From: Edolisoma coerulescens
Lineage: Eukaryota > Chordata > Aves > Passeriformes > Campephagidae
Direction: 5' to 3'
DNA: 64,000 nt
Assembly (NCBI GenBank): GCA_013397115.1
Contig: VWZW01007078.1
Location: 494,967-558,966 of the forward strand
Shown here: piece after piece, positions 47,529-60,116 of the stretch
How positions within the stretch are numbered: position 1 is the stretch's first letter
How the letters are laid out: each line of letters opens with the position of its first letter
Position numbers and translations under genes: made by a program
Notes under the pieces: generated by a model
Told to the model about the DNA's origin: nothing
What the model saw: the letters and a program-made list of their open reading frames with translations, nothing else
The model's database searches: none

Positions 47529-49705
47529 TCAGCCCCCAACAAGAAGCAAAGCCCAAAAATGATTCCTGAGGTTGGTTTGGGAGGTGGCCTGGAAGGGGGA
47601 CAGTTCTCAGCTGGCAGAGTGGATGGGAAGGATGCAAGGACACAAGGGATGGGAAACATGGCAGACAAGGCATGGCCAGATTGCACCTATTGGCCTCAGA
47701 GCCAGGAAATCCATCTGGGAATCCATTCCTAAGGGGCACAAGCACTTGGCAGACCCCTTCCCAGGCCTGGGGCAGGCACCTACATGTGGACACGCACACA
47801 TGGACACCTCTGCCCGCTCCCGAGACAGGCCCAGCTCAGTCCCCACAGTCACAACCCTCCCAGTCAGCAGCGGGGCTGGAAGGGCACCTGCTCCCACAAA
47901 TGACAGCTGAGACCTCTTGTGACAGCACCAGGAGCCTGGGGGCTGTGCTGTCTGTGAGTCACTCAGACCCAGAGAGCTCCTCCGAGACACAGCCTCCTGC
48001 TTCCCTGGGACTTCCAGTCCCGCACAGAAACTGCAGCCCCTCAAACCCCAGCTCCTGGGAAACCTTTCCCTCTCCAAATGGATGGCGTTAGGAATAACGC
48101 CATGGATTTTTTATTTGAGTTTTGAGCTCACAGGCACTACTTGAATTGCTTTTCTTAACAAGTGTGACAGACAGAAACACCTCTTTAATGGAAGCAAAGG
48201 CTCTCCAATAACAATATGATTTCAGGATGCTGGAGCTTGAGGAAAAACTGCGAATCCTGAGTGGTGATGACATCCCAGGAGCAGAAGCCACTGGCTGTCA
48301 CTCAGCCCTGTCCCTAACCTGGGTGTTGTAGCAGTGCCATGGGTGTTTCTGCCTTCAGTGCTTTGCAGAGTCAATCCTTGGTGCCTGTGCCCAGGGCACA
48401 ATTAACTACTCCAATAATCTAATATCAACTTATAGATCTTTCAATAGTCATCCAGGATCAAGATCTAATTAAGACTACAAATGAGTTAATCATGTGTGAT
48501 GAAGTCTTCTAAGAAAATTACACCCAAGACTTCCATTCTGTCTGAGCCGCAGATACTCCTGACAGAGCCCCAATGCAGAAACTAAAATAGAGGTGATTAA
48601 ATGGAGTGATGGGCATGAAAAAACAAAGCTTCGTAGGTTTCGAAGAAGGAGGCTACCTATAATCTGCAGCTTGGAGTGCTGAATTATTTGAGACAAATTT
48701 GATTGTCAAGATTCTCTTGAAATGTCCAATAATTTTACAAATCACTCGGCGACCAGCAGTCGAAAGAGACCTATTGAGTCTCTCCCACTGGAGCAAAATG
48801 TCTAATTTTCAGCAGTGGGGCAACGAAACCACACCAAGACCACCCTTGATCACAGCCAAAAAGGGCCAGGGAGAAGTGCCAAACTTTTTGAACCTCCAAA
48901 CCAACAGTGGGAGCCACCCAGCCCTGTAAATAATGTGTGCCTGACATTCCACAGGGTTTGAAAGGTCTGTTCCTTGGCTTCATCCCGCGCCATGGATGCA
49001 TCATTTGCTGTGCTCTCACGCTAAAAATGACTGTGGTCATTAGGAACAATTTATGCTCAGGGAAATAATTACAGTCATTAATGGGGCTGCAAAGCAGAGG
49101 CTCTCAGGGAGCAGGAGCGGGGTGGCGGCAGCCGCCCGTGCGCACGCCGTGACTGACGGGCATGGCAATTGTGCTGCTCCCAGGGTTGGCCATCCCAAAT
49201 AACTCAACTCCAGGCTCAGGAGGCAGCCAATAACTGATAAGTCCAAGGAGTGTTTGGGAAAAGCCAATGAGATCACAAGAAAAGTCACAGCAATGCCTGG
49301 GAGAGTTGGCTGGACACAGAGCAGGGGTGGGTCCCCAGAAGGCACCACTGACCACAGGTGGCAGTTTTAAGTCTGATAATATTCAGTGAGTGGTGGCAGT
49401 GGCTATAAACGAGGTCATGTCTGGCTTTTGGACCATCACTTCACAGAAATACAGCCCAATGTGGAACTGGAAATGTTTGCAAATGTCTGCCAAGAGATCC
49501 TAAGGGGGAATCCCAAATCTTTGAGGCAGCTGATGGCATAGGCAGGACTCAGCTGGGTGGAGGTGATGGCTCATCCTCTGGGGTGGCTCTCCCGGTGGAA
49601 AATAAAGGTTGAAGGAAATGTGGAAGCATCCAATGGGAATTACATTTTCAGGGCAGGTCACATGCTGTGACCCAGGGAACGCTGATCTAAGGAAATCAGT
49701 GAGAA
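47529..49705. other. Intron with TAAT-rich patches
   Basis: No exon or repeat family was recognised. Clusters of TAAT/ATTA words lie at 48395-48500 and 49025-49085. Confidence 0.35.
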
Positions 49706-49772
49706 CAGGAAGAGCTGGACTCGATGATCCTCGTGGGTCCCTTCCAACTCAGGATGTTCTGTGATTCTGTGT
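49706..49772 (+). mobile_element. Short CR1 3' end, plus orientation
   Basis: It reads gagctggactcgatgatcct, cgtgggtcccttccaactc and ends tctgtgattctgtg. Only the last 65-70 bp survive. Confidence 0.9.
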
Positions 49773-51424
49773 GTGATTTCCAGGAAAGTCCTGCCTGGAT
49801 TCCCTGCTTCTGTGAAAAGCACTGGATTATTGGCAGTTAGCTAATAAAGCTCATTTGGGTTGTCTGGACAGTCTCCTAAAGATTTAACACATGACTTAAA
49901 AGAGTGGATTTGGAAAGGACACTGGTCAGTGAGATTGGCCAGTGATTGATTGATAACACAAATATGTTGATTGATAACACAAAGATGTGCTGTTTTCACT
50001 GAGACCAGCTGGGAAAGGAAGTTTAACCCAGCCCATGGCTGTTCCTATTTAAGGCAAATCTCTTCCATCCCCTATAGAGGAGTTCTGAAGTCAGCCTTGC
50101 TGGGCACTCTGGCCACAGGTAAGAGTTTCAGGCCATGGGTGGCCACAGTTTTGCTCCATGGAGGGCAGCAGGGGTGGCCCAGGTGTGATCAGACCACAGT
50201 GCAAAGCCCCAAAGCCTCCTTCTGCTACAACCCTCAGGGACAACCACACTCATCCAGGTGCCCTCCACTTTGCTGCCACTTCTTGAGTCAAAACTCCTCC
50301 CTCTCCCTTCACTAACCCCAAACCCACAGACCATCTACACCCCTTGGTGACCAAGTTATACCCTTGGAGAGCAAATTCCCAGCTGCCTTTAGAGGCAGAC
50401 TGAAAAATATCCTGTCTCTTCAGCAGAGAAATGACTGATCCTGTTCGTGTCCCCATGTTGCTTGCAAGTCTCTGGTCCTGCATTAACTTCCAGGCTGGAT
50501 TTTGCCAATTCAGCAGCTGGGATCTTGTTGTGATTGAACTTGATAAATTAAGCAGCCTTTTAGGGCAGGGGATGTCCCTGCTGTTTATTTAGTGAGCCAG
50601 ACTAAATCAATCCTGTACACAAATGGGGAATTTCGCTGTCCCTACTTGCCTTGGGATTCCCCTTGGAGACAGGCAAGGTGTGACCAGAGGGAGAAGCACA
50701 CAAGCAGGGGGTTGGTGGGGAAAGAAGGGGCTAAACCATCACAAAAGATCATGTCCTGCCAAACTTCCCATGTGGCTGAATCAAGCAAAATGAATTAACT
50801 GGTGTAGGAATGGTGGTGCCGTGGCCATTTGTCTCCAAGGGTTCCCTGGGTGGGAAAGAAGGATCAGCAACATTGTCCCACCTTCAGTAAGTCCCTGAGT
50901 GCCAGGAGGATGAATGTATTAATATACATAATAATATCAATATAAATAATATCGTAATATATATTTATTATTATATTAAGGATGCAAAGTGCTCAGATGT
51001 TACCAAAATACAAGAGTTGGTGCTTTGAGCTGCAGGATGACCAGCGAGGAGGGGAATTACCACACTGTGGTAAAACAGGAGGACACAGTGGTTAAGTGGC
51101 TCCCCAGGCCTCGGTGCTGCCTCCCAGGCTCCAGCATTTCTCTAAACAGCTCATTTAATAAATAAGCCTTTTAGTTCTGGAGCCCCTCCCTGCTGCATTC
51201 CAGCAGGTATTACATGGAACATGGTGGCAGGAGGCAGCACGGCCAGGCTGGCAGCATGGCAAGGCTTAATTAACAGGGAAACAACCCAGCAGCCAGGAAG
51301 GGAGTCTGAAGAGGCAGCATGGAGAGATGAAGGCAGCCAGGAGACTGCCAGGGAATCAATCCATACAGGCATGGGAAGAAGAACTGAGGCCAACTGCAGG
51401 GATGAACATGGATGGTAACGACCA
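49773..51424. other. Intron with a small duplication and an AT patch
   Basis: A 21-bp tandem duplication lies at 49946-49987 and an AT-rich TAATAT stretch at 50915-50985. No exon was recognised. Confidence 0.35.
49946..49987. repeat. 21-bp tandem duplication
   Basis: Two adjacent copies of ttgattgataacacaaa plus a four-base end differ at one base (atatg versus agatg). Confidence 0.93.
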
Positions 51425-51515
51425 CAGAGGCACAGAGTGGTTACAGTTGGAAGGGACCTTAAAGATCATCTCATTCCAACCCCCCTGCCATGGGCAGGGA
51501 ACCTTCCACTAGGCC
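51425..51515 (-). mobile_element. Short CR1 3' end
   Basis: It contains ggttacagttggaaggga, cttaaagatcatctcattcc and gccatgggcaggga, and stops after ccttccactaggcca. Confidence 0.92.
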
Positions 51516-51654
51516 ATTTGTAAGGAAAACATTTATATTTTTATCCCTGCATTGTTGGGGACAAAGTCACGCAGGAAGTGAGGAGGAGGGATGCCAATGG
51601 CAATTCCCAAACCACACCTATTTGGTGATTTTGAGACTGAAAGAAAAAATGGGG

Positions 51655-51712
51655 GAGTTGACTGAGCAATCTCCTGAGGGCCTTTCCAGACTGAAATACT
51701 CTGTGACTCTGG
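51655..51712 (+). mobile_element. Possible old CR1 3' terminus, plus orientation
   Basis: The words gagggcctttccagactga and tactctgtgactctggg resemble the sense CR1 tail. The fragment is short and could be coincidental. Confidence 0.5.
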
Positions 51713-53447
51713 GAGATGCCTGGAGCAGAGAAGGTTGTGTCCAGTCAAAGCCATGCAGTCCAAATCCAGAGGGGAATGTGGGCTCCAGGAATCCCTTGCA
51801 AAGCAAAGGGCAGGCAGCCCTGCTTGGAAAGACGGTCAAAAGTCTGATAGCAAAGACAAAATGCAGAGAAATTCCACAAACCTGCTTTCCACAGGGAATT
51901 AGGCAACAGCTCAGAGGGAAGGCCGAGAAACAAGACTCTCCTTCCCCTGGGGGCTGGTCCCTGGAAATGTGGCCACAGAGCATGGACAGTCCCCAGGAGC
52001 AGGGAAGAGAAAGCCAAACCAGCCAGGTTTGCAGTAGCAACCTCTGGTCCCTCCAAGCCAGGAAAAATGTGCAAATGGGAAGATAAAAATACAACAGACA
52101 TGAAAAGGAGAGGTGTAATAGCCCACAGGGAGCAGAGGAAGCCAAGCTGCAGACGGACAGAGTATCCTAAGGCTGTTTTCCTGCCCGAGGCGGCAGAGCC
52201 GTGTTCACCCTGGCTGCCCTGCAGAGGGTGAGCTTAGGGCTGGAACTGTTCCATTTTAGGAGCATTAAAGCCTTTTGCTGTGCTGGTGCTCAGGGCAGAG
52301 CAGGCGCTGGCCCTGGCTCGCAGGACCAGGTGGAAGCGGCATCTCCACAATCCCTGCGGGCAGGAGAAGGCGGATGAGGCTCCTTCCCTCTCCACTCTGC
52401 TCCTGCCACGATGCAAGGAGTGGGAGGCAGGATGACCTACTTGTGTCATGCCCTGAATGCCTCTTTTTGCTCCAGCCAAGGCATCTCCATGCTCCCAGGC
52501 TCCTGCTCTGCCCGTTGGAACTGTCTGAAAGGATCGTGTTACTCCCTCCTTCCGTCCCCTGCTGTCCCCCACCCTTCCCCTTGGCTCACCTGGAGCTGGG
52601 AGGGCTGCAAAAGCATTTTGAGAGATCCAGTGGGAACAGAAAGCAGAAGCTGGATGGTTTTCGTCCCCTGGTTTTGCTGTGGGAGGGGGAGATGTGGTGG
52701 GGAAGCATCCCTTGACATTACATTCCCGAGAAATGGGGATCCAGGTGCTCTCCTTGATGAGAGATGTAAATCCATTGGTATCATTGGTGCTCCTGCAGGT
52801 TTAGGGCAGGGTTTTGGAAATCATCCTCTGCTCTCTCCCCACAAGGAAGGATGGGAGGAGCTGGGCTTTTGGGGATATGGCTCTCTTTTTTTGGCCAGGA
52901 TATTTACTTGTTTGCCTGCTTAGCCAAAAATATGTGAGGGATGAGCATGTCCTAAACTCTCAGAATCAGCAGCTCTGCTCCTTCACTGATTTTGGGGGTG
53001 TAACCCCTGTTGACTTCTGTGGGAGCTGAGATAGCCCAGCTCTGCAAAATCCAGCCCTGAAATCTTAAGTTCTATTAATCCTTATTTTTAAAAGATTTTT
53101 GTACAAACTATTACCACACACGTTATCACTGGCACAGACCCTGCAAAACCGAAGACATTTTCACTGCACCTTGTGAGACGCTCATAAAGAACCTTCTGTC
53201 TCTTTTACTGAGCTCTCACAGATATTTCTTGGTCCTTTACCTGCAGCTGCGGCCTCACAGCTGTGACAGATTTCATTTAAGGCCCTTTATTTACAGCTAC
53301 TGCCCATCCCACTTCCCACATTCCATGTGGCTGATGGGACTCTGGGCTGCTGCTGGAGCTGGGAGTCACAAGGAGCAAACCCCATAATTAGGCAGTTAAT
53401 GACAATTTCCCTCTCCCATGGGTGAAGAGTGGTTGTCATATTGACTT
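51713..53447. other. Intron, no gene recognised
   Basis: A plus frame of 198 codons (51490-52086) and antiparallel frames overlap without any recognisable domain. Nothing further seen. Confidence 0.35.
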
Positions 53448-53816
53448 TCCTGAGGAAGAGGCTGAGGGAGCTGGGGGTGTCCAGCCTGGAGAAGGCTCCA
53501 GGAGGAGCTTAGGGCCACTTCCAGTGCCTAAAGGGGCTTATGAAAAAGAGGGAGAGGGACTTTTTACACGGGATGAGAGTGATAGGACAAGGGGGAATGG
53601 TTTTAAACTAAAGGGAGAGAGATTTAGGTTAGATGTCAGGAAGGAATTGTTGGCTGTGAGGGTGGGGAGGCCCTGGCACAGGTTGCCCAGAGAAGCTGTG
53701 GCTGCCCCATCCCTGGAAGTGTCCAAGGCCAGGTTGGGCTTGGTGGAAGGTGTTGTGGTTGGAATGAGATGATCTTCAAGGTGCCTCCCAACCCAAACCA
53801 TCCTGTGATTCTGTGG
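53448..53816 (+). mobile_element. CR1 3' part with open ORF2 tail
   Basis: Sense-strand CR1. Translation from 53422 stays open for 116 codons and reads CR1 ORF2 C-terminal words in order: KGAYEKEGEGLFTRDESDR, RGNGFKLKGERFRLDVRK, RLPREAVAAPSLEVSKARL. The 3' UTR follows and ends ccatcctgtgattctgtgg. Loss of the usual ccatggcaggggg block shortens the UTR. Confidence 0.95.
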
Positions 53817-55650
53817 CTCCCTGCTGCTGAGTTTTCCCTGGACAGAAGCAGTTGACCACGCTGCACACCTGCCACTTCCTCTGGAAGCTGCTCTGCCTTA
53901 GGATGGTCAGAGTGGAGATGCTGCTCAAGTTTTGTCCACTTATTGTCCACTAAGACAAGTCACATGTGCTGCCCTTCAAGACACACGCTGGGAGAGGGGC
54001 CGCACTCCTCAGGATTGTGTCTAGATGGGTTTTAAAAATCTCCAGGGAAGACTTCACCATGAAAAACGGGAAAACCAGTGTGTGGCACTGGGAGCAGGAC
54101 CACAGTCAGACCATCCCACCTGCCCCACAAGCACCTTGTGCTCTGAGGTGCCCAGAGAGCCTCAAGGAAGAGCATCCCTGAGAGGTGGGTTCCCATCACA
54201 GCAAGGTAAATTTGCAGTTCCTGGGGGAAGAGCTGTGGCCTTGCCACCACCTCAGGATGCTCCATCCACCAACACCTCCTCCCCCAAAGAGCAGGGCCCC
54301 TCTCCTCGCTGCAGACTTGGCTGGGAAAGCCTGGCCAGTGACTATACATTAACATCATCACCATAATCATTCCCCCCAGGAGCACATCAAGAGGAAGTTA
54401 ATGTGAAGAGAAGGGCCTCACCATCATCTGTTCCAGAAGTGACAATGATCCCTGGTCAGCCCCATCTCGGGGGGACTGAGTCCCACAGCCAAAGGGCAGC
54501 TGTGCAGAAGGTCTGACCCTGCTGCACTCCAGGAGTTCACCCCAGGCCTCGTTAGCGCCAGCCTCCCTGGGGACCTGAGCTGTCTCCCTTGGTCACATCA
54601 CGAGGGCAGCAGACAGATGATTTACAGAGAGTTCCCCTCCCTAACTTCATATATTTTGTATTTCACTAATCCTGGAGCTTTCCCGCTGCTCCAGAGCTCC
54701 CTGGGTAGCACAGCTCCTGCCATTTCTTAGAGCAAAACTTGGAATGGGCTCCAAACCATGAAGAAGCATTTTCCTCTTGGATCTCCCACCTTTAAGGCAC
54801 CGCCCCAGCAGTATCCCTGCCCTGTGCTAATTCCAAAAGTGCTCCTGGGAACCACCTGAGCCAATGCTACTGGCCCCAAATCACACCCTGGCACTGCCTA
54901 ATCCATCCATACAGCCAGAGTCTGCAGGTGGCTCACGGAAGTGATGGAGCAGTTGGTATCTCGAGCCACTTTCAGGTACTTTCAAGAATTTTATCTTTTT
55001 TTCCACCTTTATTTTTTTCTTTTCTAAAAGCAGAGTGATTTTCTTTGTGCTGCTCCAGAGCTGGAAACCTCTGGGGCAGAGCAGGGGGTTCTGTGCTCCA
55101 GCACTCCAGATTAGTCACTGATGGGACCTCTCCTTTCTCCATGAATAAATCAGGACTCTGCTTTCCATCCCCTTTGGGAGTGTTCAAAAAGCCCCTTCCT
55201 GCACTCAGGCAGGAATTTTGTTTAATTCATGCCAGTGGGGACTTTTCCCAACAAACAATATCACAATCCCATCAAGCTGAAGAAAGCAACATGAAAGGGA
55301 AGACCCCCTCCCCACGGGGGGCTGGGAGACTCCAGATGATGGAGAGTACGAGGTCTCTCTGCCCAGGTCCAAGCTCTGACCTCACTCATCAGCACATCTG
55401 ATGCAGCATCAGAGAAAAGAGGGGTTCAGCATGGACATTTTGGGTTTGCGAGTTAAATATTCCCCAGAAAATATCCAGTTATCCCTCAGACACCCAACCT
55501 GTGTACTCCACACTTTGGTCTCTGGAATGATGCCCACACACAAGAGGTGAATTATCACTGACCCAAACGAATCCCCAAATATGGACCATCCCCATCAAAG
55601 CTCAGACACCCCAGAGTCCTTGGGTAAGGCAGCTTCCACAAGGAAAATGC
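53817..55650. other. Intron, no gene recognised
   Basis: No repeat family or exon was identified by eye. Confidence 0.35.
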
Positions 55651-56120
55651 ATGGAACTGTTGGAGAGAGTCCAGAGGAGGCCACGGAGATGCTCCCAGGG
55701 CTGGAGCCCCTCAGCTCTGGAGCCAGGCTGGGAGAGCTGGGGGTGTTCACCTGGAGAAGAGAAGGATCCAGGGAGAGCTCAGAGCCCCTTCCAGAGCCTA
55801 AAGGGGCTCCAGCAGAGCTGGAGAGGGACTTGGGACAAGGGATGGAGGAACAGGACACAGGGAATGGCTTCCCACTGCCAGAGGGCAGGGATGGATGGGA
55901 TATTGGGAAGGAATTCCTGGCTGTGAGGGTGGGGAGGCCGTGGCCCAGGTTTCCCAGAGAAGCTGTGGCTGCCCCTGGATCCCTGGAAGTGTCCAAGGCC
56001 AGGTTGGACAGGGCTTGGAGCATCCTGGGCTAGTGGAAGGTGTCCCTGCCCATGGCAGGGGGTTGGAAGGGATGAGCTTTAAGGTCCTTTTCCAACCCAA
56101 ACCACTCTGAATCTCTGATT
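55651..56120 (+). mobile_element. CR1 3' part, well preserved, plus orientation
   Basis: It starts atggaactgttggagagagt and translates in part to LERVQRRPRRC and LGELGVFTWRREGSRE-type ORF2 words. It continues with ctggatccctggaagtgtcc, gcccatggcagggggttgg and ends at ccactctgaatctctgatt. Copies at 41221 and 57302 are close relatives in the opposite orientation. Confidence 0.95.
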
Positions 56121-57005
56121 ATACCAATCATGCAACATCATCACTAAACAGGTTCCTTTGCTCTGTGTGTGTGTGTTTTGTTGTTTGGGTTTCTTTGTGC
56201 TTGTTTGGTTTTGCATTCTCCAGTTCTGCTGGTTCTTAGTGTTCGTGGTACCTCAGACAAAATTTCTTGCTTGTTTCAAATTCAAAAGTTCTTCAGCTTT
56301 AGGAAAAAAACCCAACAGTAAAAATAAAGGAACACTAAATTAGTGATTAGTTAAAATTATAGACCGAGTGGTAGAAAAATTGATAAACGATCAGCACTGT
56401 GCCCGGAACGGAGCTCTCCCAACTCCTTGTCCCAGTCAGGCTACTCATCTATGAAATCTTCTGTGCAGATTTATTTTCAGGGGGAAAAAAAATCACTCTG
56501 GTTACAGCAGGAAGAGACTTTAGAGTAGAATTGCTATTTCCCAGTGGTGCTGGGGGCTCTTACACTAAATCACATTACTGCAATTTAAAATACAACCACA
56601 CATCTGCCAAGACTTGGGTATTGCTCACGTGTGTGTTTTTTAGTCTGAGGCAGGTACTCTTCTGTGAATTTTTCCTCCTCTCTGAGATGTAAAATGAAGC
56701 TGAATTCCTTTGCATTTTCCATGGATTCTCCTGCCTACCCAGTTGGTTACCAAAGCTCAGCTGCTTTGTGCTAATTTCTTAACCTGGTTTTGTGGCGGGG
56801 TCCCGGGTGGGTTGAGCTAATTTGGAATAAGGCGTGTCTGATTCTGGAATAGGAGCATCAACACAGGGAATTAATTACGAGCCACTAATGTCAAGTGTGC
56901 AGTCCAGAATAAGTCCTTGGATAGATGAAGTTTACGGCCATCATCTCTAATTTTTCTCAAAAGCAAATTATTTTTTTCCTTGTCTATTTCTTGATCTGCC
57001 TATCA
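56121..57005. other. Intron, no gene recognised
   Basis: A short GT run lies near 56165 and T-rich DNA follows. Nothing else was recognised. Confidence 0.35.
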
Positions 57006-57097
57006 GGAAATAGGTTCCCTGCCCATGCCAGGGGGGTTGGAACTGGAGAATCTTTAGAGTCCTTTCCAACCCAAAAATGCTATCCTGTGATTTTATG
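57006..57097 (+). mobile_element. Short CR1 3' end, plus orientation
   Basis: It contains ttccctgcccatgccagggg, agagtcctttccaacccaaa and a tcctgtgattttatgg tail. About 90 bp are present. Confidence 0.9.
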
Positions 57098-57301
57098 GCA
57101 ATGAAATGGTCACACAGATATTTTTTCCTCACCTCATTCCAACCCCTGATCACTCAAGGCCACCTGTGAACGGGGTGCTCAGTGTGCAAAGTCCTTCCTA
57201 CACCTAGGGCTTGATCTTGGCCTGGAAGTCACCAGGATTATTTGTGTAAAAACTTACTCAGATCTTGGTCCCCACCTTGTCAGAGTTCAGCCAACTACAG
57301 A

Positions 57302-57567
57302 TCATAGAATTCCAGAACAGTTTGGGTTGGAAGGGACCTTAAAGATCATCTCGTTCCAACCCCAATACCTTCCACTGTCCCAGGTTGCTCCAAGCCCCGT
57401 CCAACCTGGCCTTGGACACTTCCAGGGATCCAGGGGCAGCCACAGCTTCTCTGGGCACCCTGTGCCAGGGACTCCCCACCCTCACAGGGAACAATTTCTT
57501 CCCAGTATCCCATCTATCCCTGCCCTCTGGCAGTGGGAAGCCATTCCCCTCTTGTCCCATTATAAAC
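57302..57567 (-). mobile_element. CR1 3' end, well preserved
   Basis: It opens atcatagaattccagaacag. A small deletion removes the ccatgggcaggga block. It then follows the standard order to ctctggcagtgggaagccat. Confidence 0.95.
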
Positions 57568-59370
57568 CTTGTTTAACTCTGGGTGCAAATTACAGCACCT
57601 CCTGTGCGGCAGTTTAAGTGGGTCAAATTTAAATCTGAAAAGCTTTCTTGTCATGAAAACCTTGGATTGTGGGTGTGTTGGCTGACAGAAACTACCCTTT
57701 TATCCTGGGAAGTTTCAGGAACCTTGCTAGAGGCCATGACAGAGACATCAAGAGATCCATCCACTCCTAAGGTGGGAAGAGCCGTACGATGGGGGAGATT
57801 TTGGGTGGAGGAACTTGTCTAGACAAGGACAACTGAAAACCTCCAGCCAATACCAACCAAACTGAGTGGGGATGGGATGACTCTTCCCTGGCTTCCTGGT
57901 GGAGCTTGGAGCTCCTGGGATGTAGCAATGGTGAGACTTGGTGGTCACAGCAGAGCTGAGCCAGCGTGGGAAGTGCCACCCAGGAGAAGGGACTGAGGAG
58001 AAGGTCTCCAGGAGCCATCACTTCTGCAAGGAGATGGATGTGGATGCTCCTCATCCACAGTCCTGCAGCCAGAGGTGTCTCCTCACCTGACAAAGCCTTT
58101 GGGATCAGCCCTGGGGATTGTGCACACCCCTTTGGGAAGCAGCTGACAGGCTCTGCCCAGCATAAGCCTCAAGTTTACAACCCCAGCAGTGGCTGATGGT
58201 TTGGAGGGCTCAAAATAGGATTTTCCTTTTTTTTCCCAACATGAATACCATTTTTTTCCTGGAGTTTCTGGAAAAATGAAGTCATCTTCAGGCCCTCAGC
58301 CTTTATTTTTCTCTGTTTTCCACCTGCCCCTCTACGCACAGCTCTGGGTGCAAATCTGGCACAACCCAAGCGTGCATGGGGATGCTCTGCTTGGCTCTCA
58401 CTGTGGTGTGGCAGCAAGGACATCCCTGTGGGACACCAGCTTCTGCTCCCAGGACCCCCATGTGCTGGATTTCCAGCAGATTTCCAGATGTCTTTGTCAA
58501 CCCCTTCAATCCCTTCTCAGAGCAACCATTGTCCTGCATCCCAAAAGGAATTTTCCACCCAGAGACTCCAAAATCCTCCTTGTTCTCCTTGAGAAACTTC
58601 ACACCTGCAGTGGCTGCCACGAATACACGGACTTGCTTTTCTCAACCTCCTCTCACCATCCCACCTCAGCCCCCAGTGGTTGAAGGACAACAACCCAGGA
58701 CAAGGCTGTGATCTTAATCAACCCCACCAGGCACTGCTACAAAGCTGAGGACAGCAGAAATTCATCAGTCTTAGCTGAAAATTCCTGGAAACAGAGAAAT
58801 CCTGAATTTGGCTGGGAATTCTCCCATCCCAAGAACTCTGCAAACTTTGGATTTTCCTCCTTTGTGTTAACCCCATCTTTTTTTTGGGAAGAAAAAGAGT
58901 GATGGAGCTTAAAAAGATGAATTACCTGATCTGCATATTCAATGAAGCTCAAACGCTCCATAAACGCGACATGAGTTTGAACAGTATTTAATGGTTTGCA
59001 TTAATTAATAAGTCTTTAAAGATGTCAGACATTTGTAGATTTAAAAACTTTATAACTTTCCATAAATTCAGTGGGGCTTAATGAGTTCCTGCAGATTTAC
59101 ACAGCTTTGGAAACACGCTCCGTCTCAAACAACTTCACCAATGTTTGTGATTTTAAGAGAAAGGAAGAAAAAAAAGAAGGAAAAAAGAAAAAGAGTGGGG
59201 AGGAAAATGAGACAATTTATTAAGTTGTGATTTACTGGGAAACAGATGTATTTTTCATTTCATTTCAATATTTTGTTACTTGATTTGTTTTTTCGAGCAG
59301 TTCTCTGAAGAACTGTTGATGCAATGAGGGGTGGGGAGCTCTGCAAACCTCCACGTCTCTGGACACAGAC
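57568..59370. other. Intron with TAAT-rich and purine-rich patches
   Basis: AT-rich DNA at 58915-59090 carries POU/homeodomain-like words. A GAA/GGAA-rich tract lies at 59158-59198. No exon was recognised. Confidence 0.35.
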
Positions 59371-60025
59371 TCAAAGGATCATTTAAGTTGGAAAAGACCT
59401 CTGAGATCATCGAGTCCAACCTGCGACCAATCCCCACCTTGTCATCCAGCCCAGAGCACTGAGTGCCACGTCCGGACATGAACGCCTCCAGGGATGGGGA
59501 CTCCACCACTGCCCTGGGCAGCCAATTCCAATGTTTGGCAACCCTTTCTAGGAAAAAATTCCTCCTGATGTCCAACCTGAACCTCCCTTGGCGCTTGAGG
59601 CCGTTCCCTCTCCTCCTGTCCCTGTTCCCTGGGACCAGAGCCTGACCTCCCCCTGGCTGCCCCCTCCTGTCAGGGAGTTGTGCAGAGCCCCAAGGGCCCC
59701 CCTGAGCCTCCTTTTTTCCAGGCTGAGCCCCTTTCCCAGCTCCCTCAGCTGCTCCTGGGGCTCCAGCCCCTTCCCCAGCTCCATTCCCTTCCCTGGACAC
59801 GCTCCAGCCCCTCCAGGTCTCTCTTGTCAGGAGGGTCCCAGAGCTGCCCCCAGCACTGGAGGTGCCCCAGCAGTGCCAGCACAGGGGGCAGGCACTGCCC
59901 TGGCCCTGCTGCCACCCCAGGGCTGGGACAGCCCAGGTGCCATTGGCCTCTTGCCCACCAGGCTCATGTTCAGGCACTGTTGACCAGCAGCACCAGGTCC
60001 TTTCCTGCTGGGCAGTTTTCCAGTC
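59371..60025 (-). mobile_element. Long CR1 3' part, about 655 bp
   Basis: It runs from tcaaaggatcatttaagttgg through cactgagtgccacgtccgg, tgtcagggagttgtgcagagc and ggcaggcactgccctggcc to ctgctgggcagttttccag. The minus translation stays largely open and carries degraded ORF2 sequence. It belongs to the group at 17127 and 31641. Confidence 0.94.
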
Positions 60026-60029
60026 AAAC

Positions 60030-60116
60030 ATGTCCATATCGGTATCTGTATCTGGATTTGTATCAGTATCCACACAGCCGTGCACACACACACACACACG
60101 CAAATATATATATTTA
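60030..60116. repeat. TATC-type hexamer, CA and TA simple repeats
   Basis: Imperfect gtatct units (60035-60072) lead into CA dinucleotides (60083-60099) and then a short TA run. Confidence 0.9.

Noticed and set aside
55581..56033. A 150-codon plus open frame as a novel gene
   Set aside because: It is the CR1 ORF2 C-terminal tail within a CR1 fragment, with close relatives elsewhere in the window.
59276..60103. A 275-codon minus open frame, the longest in the window
   Set aside because: Most of it is a CR1 3' part (59371-60025), and the N-terminal DTDT-rich piece comes from simple repeats.
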